Shown here piece after piece: positions 54,620 to 64,000 of a stretch of DNA of 64,000 bases (within the stretch, counting starts at the first letter, position 1; each line of letters begins with the position of its first letter). Made by a program: the position numbers and the translations under genes. Origin of the DNA: Nannochloropsis oceanica (taxonomy: Eukaryota; Sar; Eustigmatophyceae; Eustigmatales; Monodopsidaceae); the NCBI GenBank assembly GCA_004519485.1, contig CP038114.1, positions 447,501-511,500 of the forward strand. Reading direction: 5' to 3'. Below the pieces are notes generated by a model. That model made no database searches. It saw nothing but the letters and a program-made list of their open reading frames with translations, and was not told the origin of the DNA.

Positions 54620-57600
54620 ATGTTTTTGAGCCAGCAGCCTCAGCAGCAGGTGTTTCCCGAGGAGGAGCAGCCAAGTCGACGGACGCCCCCCCCCCTTCAC
54701 CCGTCTTCGTCCTTCCTTACCCGCCACACTCCCTCTATAATGGACCTTTACAACATGCATAACAAGAAGCTTGATGATGACGAAGACCGCCGTCAGGAGG
54801 CCGGTAGCACGAGCAGCAGCGGGGTGAGCAGCAGCGAGGACGAGGAGCGGGAGCGAACAAGGGAAGAAAAAGAGAGGAACACGTCTCTCTCGGTCGGGTC
54901 CGCCTCGTCCTCGTCTGGCTTGACGGCCACGGCGCCACCTTTTAAGCTCCCACAGCCTTTCTCTCCACAGCAGCACAAGGCCACACCCGGTAAGGGACGG
55001 AGGGAAGGCGGATGGGAAGAGAGGGACGGTTAGATGGAGTGGTAGGGAGTGGGGCACGTACGGTCAAAAAAAGGAAAGAAAAAATAGCGAGGGGAGAGGT
55101 TGAAAGGTCATCCTGAAACATGACACTATAAACACACGTATAAACAGGGGACTCAGACCTGAGACTGCTGGTGGAAGAAGCAGTGCGCAACCGGGACGTA
55201 AACCTCTTGATCGCTCATGCCCAGGTAGGCCTTCCCTCCCTCCCTCCCTCCCTCCCTCTCCCACGTCATCCACCTCCATCCGTGCCAAAAAAAAATCCTA
55301 ATGGCCACAATCTAACAAGAACCTGTCACTCGTCTCTCGCACAAAGGTGCCTCATGGCCGAAATTTGCTTTCTCACTTCCCTCCCTCCCTCCCTCCCTCC
55401 ATTTTGTAGAAACTGAAGGGCCGTGCGGGCCTGACCCCGTTGCTTGCAAGGATCGAGGAACATCTGAGATGCTTGCATGAAGAAGGGAGACTTCCCCTCT
55501 ATACCCCCAATGATGAGGAGGAGGGCCAGGGCAACGACGAGGGAGGGAGGCAGGGAGGGCAAGGGCAGTCTTGCAGTGCTGGGGAAGGGGCAGAGGAAGA
55601 CGGGATGACGTCGCCGTTACCGTCCGTTGAGTTTCAGCCGGTAAGCATCCCCTCCATCCCTCTCTCCCTCCTTCCCTCCCTCCCTCGCTCCTTCCGCTCA
55701 CCGGTTCCTCTCTTCTCTCCCTCTCTCCATCCTTCCCTGCCCCCATCCCTCAGTCCCTCCCCCCACAAGCCTTCATCCTACCCCTCGTGCCTCAGGCGGC
55801 AGATTGGATATTGGGCCAAGGTGAATCGTGCCTTAACGAGATCATGCAGGTCTCGGCCTGCCGCATGTGAGCAAGGGGAGGAAGGGAGGGAGGGAAGGAG
55901 GAAGGGAGGGAGGGAGGGAGGGAAGGAGGGAGGAAGGGAGGGAGGGAGGGAGGGTGATATATGTGCCCACGGGTGAGAAGGTCACCAAGGCGAATGGAAG
56001 GAGGAAGAGATGGAGGAAGGGAGAGGTGGGCAGAGGATGCCAATAAAAATAATAATAATAAGTAAAATGGAATTATATATATATATATATATATACATGT
56101 ACATATATAATGTGCACATTCACACACACAATGACTTATTATACATCAGGTGGATCGACAGCCCGGCCGCGTTTGGCGAGCCCTGCAAACTTCACTTCCT
56201 CGTACGTTCCCTCCCTCCCTCCCTCCCTCTCTATCTCCCTCTCTCCGCTCATTTTTCCTCTTTTTCTCATGCCTCTAGATCCAACTGTACTGCGAGCGAT
56301 GCAATATATAAATGCTCACCTTTCTATCCCTCCTTCCCTCCCTCCCTCCCTCCCTGCCTCCCTCCCTGCCTCCCTCAGGGCTCTCAGGAACAGGTCGAGG
56401 CCGCTCTAGTCATGGTCAACAACCTGCTGCAGCTGCAGCAGCAGCAGCACTTTCAGCAACAGCAACAGCAGCAGCAGCACTTTCAGCAACAGCAACAGCA
56501 GCAGCAGCACTTTCAGCACCACCTGCAGCAGCAAGAGGTGGGTGAGCGTGCGAATAGTGAAGAGAGGGGGAGGGATGGGAGGAGAAAGGGAGGGAGGGCG
56601 GGGGAAGGGCGGACACAAGGAAGGGAGGAACTGTTCGAATCATGTCTCCCTACCCCATCCAGCTTCTCATACTTCTTCCCTCCCTCCCTCCCTCTCTCCC
56701 TCCCTTAGGCCGCCCTTGCCTCCATGCTCCCTCCCATGGCCTCTACCGGCCTGGAGCCAACCGCCTCCCTCTCTTCCTGCTCCTCCGCCTTCACCCCAGC
56801 CGACCCCCCCTTCCCCCTCTCCTTGACGCCCTCCCTGCCGCCCTACGACCAGCCGCATTCAACTGCCCTCCTCTGTGGGGGTAGAGAGAGGGAGGGAGCT
56901 AGAATGGATGGACGAGGGGCGTCGTCGCTGCAGCAGCGGGGAGACGTCATGCAGCAGGCGCTACAGAGCTTGACGCAGGTAAGGAAGGAGGGAGGGAGGA
57001 AGAGAAGGAGGGAAGGAGAGGGGAGAAGTACTCGCGCGCTCTTTCGGATAGTCATGGACTGGCATGTGTGTGTCCTATCCCCCCTTCCTTTCCTCCCTCC
57101 CTCCCTCCCTCGTCCACATCCCCAGACGTCGTGCATGGATTGTCCTCCGCATTTGGTGGGCTTGCTCATTGGGAAAAAAGGATGGACGATCAAGAAGATT
57201 CAGAACGAGACCGGCGCGCAGGTACCTCTCCTCCCTCCCTCCCTCCCTCCCTCCCTCCCTCCCTCCCTTTCCCTCCCCTCCTGCCCTTCTAGATAGGTCT
57301 CAGTCGATTGAAACCAGCCATGCGAACACCCTCCCTCCCTCCTTCCGTCCCTCCCTCCCTCCCCCGTTTTCCCAGATCTCCATCAACCAGTCCGTCAAGG
57401 AGGAGCAGCAGCCGCGGAAGGTTTACATCACAGGGAATCAATCCTCTCTTGGAAAAGCGACAAAGATGATCCGTGAAGTGCTCTCCTACCCGGCCCCCGC
57501 TGCACAGGTACCCCCTCCCTCCCTCCCTCCCTCCCTCCCTCCCTCCCTCCCTCCCTCCCTCCTTCCTTCCCAACCCCTACTCAAAATGGCCTCTTAAATG

Positions 57601-57860
57601 CAGGAAAATGATCGGTGGATGTTTCTCGTGCACAGGCCCGTCTTCCCGTCCTCCTTCCCTCCTTCCTGTCTTTTATACTCCTCACTCCTTCGATCGATCT
57701 TCCTATTCCTATCTTCCCTCCCTCCTTCCTCCCCTCCTTCCTTTTCAACAGGCGCTCCTCAAGAGCACTGGAGGGCCTCTCTCCCCCCCTCCCTCTTCCT
57801 CTTCTTCCTCCTCCCCGTCCCCTCCTCTCCCTCATCAAATCCACTTGACTCGACAGCTGT

Positions 57861-57896
<36 letters not shown>

Positions 57897-60800
57897 CCCG
57901 TAACCCACCCTCCCTCGCGTCCTCCCTCCCGTCCTCCTCCTCTCGCACCCACGCCTTCCTTCCGGAAGATGGGCCGCAAGAGAGGGGAGGAAGAGAACGA
58001 GGAGATGATGGAGGGAAGTGGGGGATAGCTGGTAAGAAGGAAGGGAGGGAGGAAGGGAGGAAGGGAAAGAGGAAGAAGCATGTTTGGATGTTGATTTTCT
58101 GATCGCCCTCATCATCTCCGTCCATCCCTCCCATCCTCTACCTCTTGAAGATCATTTTCGACCCGCTCCGCCGCCGCGGCAGCAGCAGCAGTCGTCGTCC
58201 CTCCTGGAAGGGTTGGGTGGTCTTTCTGGCCTCGGTGACCTTGGACGCCCTGACTCAGACGTATGTCCCTCTCTCTCTCCCTCCCTCCGGCCCTCCCTCC
58301 GGCCCTTCCTCTCTCCCTTCCTCCCTCCCTCCGGCCCTCCCTCCTGCCCTCTCTCCCTCCCTTCCTCCCTCCCTTTGGCCCTCCCTTCTTCGGCCCTCCC
58401 TTCCTCTTTTTCCCGTCGCTACATTCGTCTCTCATACAGTTGAAAGTTTTGCATGGCATTAGTTCTCCCATTCCCTCCCTCCCTCCCACCGTGTCTGTCT
58501 TCCTTTTCCTCACGTTTCTCCGACGCTTTTGTCCATCTATCTCACTCACCCCTCCCTCCCCCCATCCCTTCCTCCCTCCCTCCCTCCCTCCCTCCCTCAG
58601 GTCTTCATCAATTGCCCTATCTTTCTCGGGGGCGACGGACGTACTTCCTTGTCCTCCTCCTCTTCCTCCTCCTCTTCCTCCCTCTCCTCCTCCTACAACT
58701 CCTTCTCGCAGCTCACGCAGGGGCACCAGGGAGGAGGGAGGGAGGGAGGAAAGGAGGGAGGGAGGGAGGGAGGGCATATGGTGTTGGAGAGGTACTCACA
58801 TTCGTATATGCGTGGGCAGCAGCAGCGTGGAGGGAGGGGGGAAGAAGGGAAGGAAGGAGGAGGACCCGAGCAGCAGCAGCAGTACGACAAACATCTCTCT
58901 CACCAGGAGGAAAACAAGCATTGGGATTGTCAGACCATGCGGTGAGTGAGGCATCCTCCTGCCCTCCCTCCCTCCCTCCCTCCCTCCCTCCCTCCTTCAT
59001 TTCTACCTCCTTCATTTCTACCTCCTTCATAGAAATTCTAGTGCTTGTTTCTCAAATTTATCTTATCATGCTGCCCCTTTCTCCCTCCTTCCTTCCCTCC
59101 CCCCGCTAGACTTCCCTCCTTGCGCCTCCCGCTCTCCCCTTCCCAGCCCATCGACGATGAAAGCGGAGGAGGAGGAGGGAGAGGAGGTGGAGGAGGACCA
59201 TCGGGACCATCAGCAGCAGCAGCAGCAGCAGCAGCTCGCCACCGGTCTTCCTCCCTCGGCTACATGCCCCCTGCCTCCTCCCTCCCTCCCTCCTCTTTCT
59301 CTTCTCCCCCCTCCCCCTCCTCCCCTTACGCCCTGTTCACGCCTGGTGGAGGGAAGGAGGGAGGGATTGAAACGGCCTCCTCCACCACCCCAGGCGGGGG
59401 GCTTCGTCATCCTTCTCTCTCGTTCCTTCCCTCCTCCTCCTCCTCCTCCTTGACTTCCCTGCCCTCCTCCTCCTCCTCCCTGTCGGTACCAGACACGCCC
59501 ACCTCCCCTTCCTCCTCCTCCTCCTCCTCCTCCTCCTCCCTCTCCTCTTCCTCCTACTCCTTTACGTAAGAAGATGAAAGAGGGAGAGAAGAGGAGGAAG
59601 GAAGGGAAACAGAGAAAGAGAAACGCACTTTCTGTCCTCACTTTCCGTTCACCATCAATCAACCTGTCCCTCCTTTCCTCCTTCCTCCCTCCCTCCCTCC
59701 CTCCCTCCCTCCCTCCCTCCCTAGCACCCCCCTCCCCGGTCTGACGAGCCACGCAGGGACCCCGGGCCTCGCCCTCGTCTCTCCTCCTCATGCCTACCCT
59801 GCCTTCATCGGGCAGTACCAGCAGCAGCAGCAGCACCAGCACCAGCAGCACCAGCACCAGCAGCACCAGCAGCACCAGCAGCAACAGCCATCCTCCCCCG
59901 CCCCTCCGTCCCTCCCTCGAGTCGCGGAGACTTCAACCAGTGGCCCATATGACCTCTCTGTGGACATGGCTTCCTTAGTCTTGACGCAGGGTGGGGGGGA
60001 GGGCGGGAAGGAGGAACCATGTCGTGAGCAGCAGCAGAATCATAGTCAGCAGCTGTCGCAGGAGGAGGCTGCACCGTTTTTCCATCTCTCGAACACAAAC
60101 AGCAGCAATAGCAGCAGTGGTGGTTGTGGACGAGGAGGAGCAGGCATGAGAGGAGGAGGAGGAGGAGGAAGAGACGTACCGCAGCGGGCGCCCATTTTTG
60201 GACATGCGCGTAGCACGGGGGAGGTAATGAAGGCAGGGGGGGAGGAAGGAGGTCTTGGAGGCAGCGGGAGAGGGAGGGAGGGAGGGAGGTAATGGAAGCA
60301 GGAAGGACAGGAAGGGGGGGTGGGGTGCTTGTCTTTCCAGCGTTGACTCTTGCTGTCCGATATCTCACCACCTCCTTCCCGCCCTCCCTCCCCAGGCGTT
60401 TACCATGCCCGACTTTCTGGCCCATTTGGGGATGGGCCACCACATCCAGCCCCTGCTGCAGCGAGGTCTTGATATGGAGGTGAGGAGCAGGGAGGGAGGG
60501 AGGGAGGGAGGGAGGGAGGGAGGGAGGGCGGGAGAGAGGGCAGGCGAATGGAAGCAATTTACGGTCGCCTTATTAACCTTCCCTCCCTCCCTCCCTCCCT
60601 CCTCCCCTCCCTTCCTGTTAGGCTCTTCGCATCACAACGCCGGGGGAATTCGACGCTATGGGCATCCACAAGGTGGGAGGGGGGACGGGAGGGAAGAAAG
60701 GAAGGAGGATTGAAAGGCCAGGGGCAACACACGAGTGAGAATGGAAAGGAAATAGCATGATTGACTTATCCCTCTCTCTTCCCCCTTCCTTTCCCCCCTC

Positions 60801-61041
60801 CCTCCAGGCCGACCAGCTCCGGCTTATGAATGCTCTTATGTCTCAAGCGGGAGGGGGCAACGTCAACAATCCCCTCATTTTCACCTCCTCCTCCCTCCCT
60901 CCCTACTCCTCCTCCTCGTCTTCCTGCTCATCCTCGTCCTCGTCCCCTGCGAAGGAGGAACGAAGATCTTTTCTCTTCCCTGCCACTGGGATGTCGTGGC
61001 AGCAACAGCAGCACCAGCACCAGCACCAGCACCAGCAGTAG
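54620..61041 (+). CDS. Bicaudal-C-like KH/SAM RNA-binding protein
   Basis: Seventeen exons give 1170 residues: 54620-54989, 55148-55224, 55410-55640, 55796-55866, 56150-56201, 56379-56537, 56709-56978, 57126-57221, 57376-57507, 57752-58031, 58151-58260, 58601-58941, 59110-59565, 59725-60223, 60396-60479, 60622-60672 and 60808-61041. Every junction keeps frame. Residues ~227-285 form a divergent KH domain (AADWILGQGESCLNEIM, HFLGSQEQVEAALVMVNNLL). Residues ~411-485 form a canonical KH with the GKKG loop: VGLLIGKKGWTIKKIQNETG, then RKVYITGNQSSLGKATKMIR. Long Gln-, Gly- and Ser-rich disordered regions follow. The C-terminus (~1049-1100) is a SAM domain: FLAHLGMGHHIQPLLQRGLD, ITTPGEFDAMGIHKADQLRL. 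KH repeats plus a C-terminal SAM is the layout of Bicaudal-C, which binds mRNA and polymerises through SAM. A 24-nt extra exon at 57602-57625 is possible. The start could instead be a later Met (MDLYNMHNKK). Confidence 0.82.
56069..56112 (+). repeat. (TA)n microsatellite in an intron
   Basis: About 12 TA repeats followed by TACATGTACATATATA, inside the intron at 55867-56149 of the Bicaudal-C-like gene. Confidence 0.9.
59820..59886 (+). repeat. CAG/CAC poly-Gln/His tract
   Basis: In-frame CAG and CAC triplets coding a Gln/His-rich stretch of the Bicaudal-C-like protein. A second such tract ends the gene just before the stop, and further CAG/CAA runs lie at 56430-56530 and 57859-57893. Confidence 0.9.
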
Positions 61042-62464
61042 TAACAGCAACAGCAGCAAAACCAGCAGTAGTAACATGTTAGTTTATTGTTTCCAATGTG
61101 AGGGTGAGAATGAATGGGATTGTGTGCGAAGAAGATTGTGCGTCAAGAAGAAGGATGTGTGTGAAGATGAATGTGGGTGCCGATGACGGAGATGATGAAG
61201 AATATAAAGAAGGAGACGAAGGTGATGATGATGAAGATTCTGATGAGAAAGGACGTGCGTGAAGAAGAAGAATTGTTGCGAAGATGACGAATGTGTGTGA
61301 AGAGCCAGAAGAAGAAGGAAACGAGAATGATTACGAGGAAGATGGTGATTATGAAACAGGAGAAAGAAGCAGAGGAGGGACAAGAAGACGAAGAATATTA
61401 TTCAGATTAGAAAGAGATATTCGAGCTTGGTGAGTGATCATAGGTAATCAGGTATTACTTAGTCTGTAGCCATAGATTATCAGGCTGAGCTTAGTCAATA
61501 GTTTATCACATGGGGATGGAGGGAGGAGGGAAGGAGGGAAGGAGGGAAGAGGCAAGACGTAAGTGAGTGTCAGGGGGGATAACGTCGTGCAGTATCAGTG
61601 ATTTATAAAAAGGAGAAATCGCCTAAAGATGTGTGAGACCAGCAGTTGCTTCATAAGGGGGAGATAACCAACAAAGCAGGAAGGGAAGGAGGGAGGGAGA
61701 GAGGAAGGGAAGAAACAGCCAGGGGCCAGGTACAATTTTGACTCTACTGGTCACTGGGTCATCCATCGCAGTCTGCCAATCAACCCATAGTTGGAATATT
61801 TGACGACGCACAGGCGAGGAGGAGGAATTTGATTATAATAATACGTGGGTGGTGGTGTTTTCACTGATCGATATTTCAAGTCTCATTTGATTATTTGAAA
61901 CATTTGTGGGTAGTTAGTGATATTGAATGCAGGGCAGGGCGGCGATTCAAGGATTGAGAGAGAGGGTCAAAATGAGTCGAAGACAGGACCAGATATACCT
62001 AGAGAGAGAGAGAGAGTGATACTACTACTACCTCGAGACCAGTAATAGTCTCACTGCCTGAGAATGAGTACGACGCGACAAGAACAGGTATATTGATTAG
62101 AAGAATTCGAGGCAAGAACCACTCACACACATGATCATATGGAAGGGGCACTTATCCACCTTCCAACAAAGACAGGCACCCACAAAACAAAGCGAGAATT
62201 AGCAAACCGATCCAGTCCGTCACACGGCACGGACAGCTCCAGCTACATAACCAGAAATACATAAGACACACACAAGACACAAAGGATAAGATTTCATAGC
62301 CGTGATCATTCAACGAGGATCGTTTTCAAATTCGACAACAAGGAGACGAGTAAACAGTAGCTATCGTTCGTTTATAATTTGTTCCTATCGTCGGGGTAGC
62401 ACTTCCCACTTTCTTTCTTTTCTCATCACCACCATCTCAGGCCTCCCTTCATCTCCTCCTACGT
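61042..62464. other. Convergent 3' intergenic region
   Basis: It lies between the Bicaudal-C-like stop (+) and the SDR stop (-). The first 350 bp are purine-rich and dominated by GAAGA and GATGA words; a short (GA)n run lies near 62000. No gene or RNA recognised. Confidence 0.5.
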
Positions 62465-63951
62465 CTAAACTGAGAACGATGACCCTGTGAGCTTTTCACT
62501 CAGTTTCCAAAGCTTGCCCGCCGCGTCCAAATCTTCGGCCTCCTTAGTCGTCTTCTTGGGACGGCAGTCGGAGAAGTACGTCCCGCCCACCGCTGCTCCT
62601 CGTTCCGCCTCGTCTTTCAGCGTTGGGCTCGCGGCCAGGTAGACCTGTGTTTGCGAGCTGTTGTAGGGGATGAGGGATTGGGAGAGGAAGAAAGATATAT
62701 ATGTGTGAGAGATGCACTAATTGACAAAGTGTTGCTCACTTGGGATTAATTAAGACATCCAACCTACCCTTGCTTGGGACTCTTGGTGAAGTACCAGCCA
62801 GCCAGCGCTACGGGGGCCAAGGCCACCTTTCCGACGCTGGGAATATCATCAATCAAATACCGGCCTAGTTCCGTGCGGACCACCCCAGGATGACAACATA
62901 AAGCCAACACCTTTTTGTCCATGCCCTTCTCGGCCAGGCGCCGGTGCAGCTCGCGGGTGAACAGAATGTTGGCCAGTTTGCTTTGCCCATACGCCTCCCA
63001 CTTTTTGTATTCCCTGGTCAGATAGTTTGGGTCCTGCAAGTCCAAACCTCCAAAACGATGCGCTTCACTCGCCACATTCACAATCCGCGCCCCATCCCGT
63101 GTCGCCGCACCTTTAAGCAGTAAGTCAAACAGACGGTTCGTCAGGTGGAAATGCCCTAAGTGGTTCACACCCAATTGGCGCTCGAAGCCATCCTGGGTCC
63201 GCTCTAAGTTACTCACAGCCATGACCCCCGCATTGTTCACCAAAATATCGACCTTATCCACGTGCTTGTTCAACTCCGTCGCAAAACGATCGATGCTTTT
63301 CAAGTCCGACAGGTCCATCACCAAGCTCTCCACCTGTGGCGGGGCGGCATTCTTCTTTCGGCTCGCGCCTTCCACTGTAGAGGAGGGGGAAACGGCGTTC
63401 ACTATGTCCCGCACCGCCGCCTCGCCCTTCTCAGAGTTGCGGCACGCGATCAAAACACGGGCTCCTAGCGTGGCAAGGCGAATGGCAGTCTCCTTACCGA
63501 TGCCCGAATTACCCCCTGTGATGACCGCCACCTTGCCGCTCAGATCCGGTTCGTCATCGTACCGGCCCCCGTTGAAAAATTGTTTGCCAATGTAAGCCAC
63601 GGCCGCATAGCCCGCCAACTTGAAGACTCCATCCCGAGAAAAGAGATTTTTGTTGCCCGATGCAGCAAAAGTCCCATCGGTGAGGCTCTTCTTCTCGTTG
63701 CTGCTGTCCTTGCTGGCGAACAGCTCAGCCATCGACAGGAGGCGACGACGCCCGTCCGACGTATAACCATTGCGCACCTCCCGGGTACGCATCCACGAGG
63801 AAGCTATCTCGCGGCTACTCTCATCACTGCTGCTCGCCGCCCCACCCTTGCGGCCCAGCAGCAGGGAGATGTTTGGGGGCGTCATGCCTAGGCAACGCAA
63901 GGCAGAGCGGATGGGAAGGCCGATTCCGCCAGAAGTAGCCGCAGCACCCAT
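62465..63951 (-). CDS. Retinol-dehydrogenase-like short-chain dehydrogenase/reductase
   Basis: NAD(P)-dependent oxidoreductase of the RDH11-14/WWOX/protochlorophyllide-reductase-like SDR branch. Exons 63951-62768 and 62657-62465, 458 residues from ATG 63951. The frame stays open to the window edge, so the start could be further right. Residues 1-~130 look like a targeting peptide plus linker (MGAAATSGGIGLPIRSALRC, rich in Arg/Ser), with a hydrophobic stretch FKLAGYAAVAYIG. The catalytic domain has the cofactor motif TGGNSGIG (145-152), VMDLSDLKSID, VDILVNNAGVMAV, VNHLGHFHLTNRLF, IVNVASEAH with the catalytic Ser, and AYGQSKLANILF with the catalytic Tyr and Lys near residue 320. After the intron, GSQTQVYLAASPTLKDEAER and GGTYFSDCRPKK are typical of retinol dehydrogenases. 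The 110-bp intron is A/T-rich at its start and lacks long TCCC tracts. The substrate cannot be told from sequence. Confidence 0.9.
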
Positions 63952-64000
63952 CCTGCAACCGCCGCTGCGGATAGAAAATGCCCCTGCCTGCACCAACACA

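Noticed and set aside
1-64000. Integrated viral or retroelement sequence
   Set aside because: No reverse transcriptase, integrase, capsid, transposase or long terminal repeat was seen; all repeats are simple sequence or short tandem units.

Overview
The window is nuclear DNA of a eukaryote with compact, intron-bearing genes. Protein-coding genes lie 0.2-2 kb apart on both strands and most introns are 110-250 bp. Almost every intron is filled with (CCCT)n/(GGGA)n tracts, with GT donors (mostly GTA/GTG) and YAG acceptors. I think it comes from a stramenopile alga, most likely a eustigmatophyte such as Nannochloropsis/Microchloropsis; this rests on the intron style, gene density and gene content, not on a database match. 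The window contains no ribosomal RNA, tRNA, CRISPR array, reverse transcriptase, integrase, transposase or capsid gene that I can see. One scaffold gap of exactly 100 N lies at 48580-48679.

Layout, left to right: a Gln/Glu-rich protein running off the left edge (-); TRAPPC12-like TRAPP subunit (-); PWP2, a WD40 subunit of the SSU processome (+); a TOG/CLASP_N-domain protein (-); a BRD8-like bromodomain protein (+); an unidentified low-complexity protein (+); a 7-TM receptor fused to an inositol polyphosphate 5-phosphatase (-); ATG3 (-); UTP11 (+); an unidentified protein (-); AMPK gamma (-); UFD1 (+); an NUP62-like FG nucleoporin (+); an unidentified acidic protein (+); an unidentified protein truncated by the gap (-); an extended-synaptotagmin-like SMP/C2 lipid-transfer protein (+); a Bicaudal-C-like KH/SAM RNA-binding protein (+); and a retinol-dehydrogenase-like SDR (-) running to the right edge.

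Most genes are eukaryotic housekeeping genes: ribosome biogenesis (PWP2, UTP11), membrane traffic and contact sites (TRAPPC12, E-Syt), autophagy and energy sensing (ATG3, AMPK gamma), protein degradation (UFD1), nuclear pore (NUP62) and chromatin (BRD8-like). They are unrelated in function and not an operon. Several pairs are divergent and share short upstream regions (TRAPPC12/PWP2, TOG/BRD8-like, ATG3/UTP11, AMPK gamma/UFD1).

The most unusual gene is at 19763-26394. By splicing I can build one continuous frame in which a complete 7-TM domain of the cAMP-receptor-like type, with TM3/loop-2 cysteines and a WCWI motif, runs directly into a 5-phosphatase domain with every catalytic motif present. 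That would be a receptor that is itself a phosphoinositide phosphatase. Second in interest is the KH/SAM gene at 54620-61041, an architecture best known from the animal regulator Bicaudal-C. Exon models were made by hand from splice signals, frame continuity and family conservation; every total is a whole number of codons, but none has been checked against transcripts.
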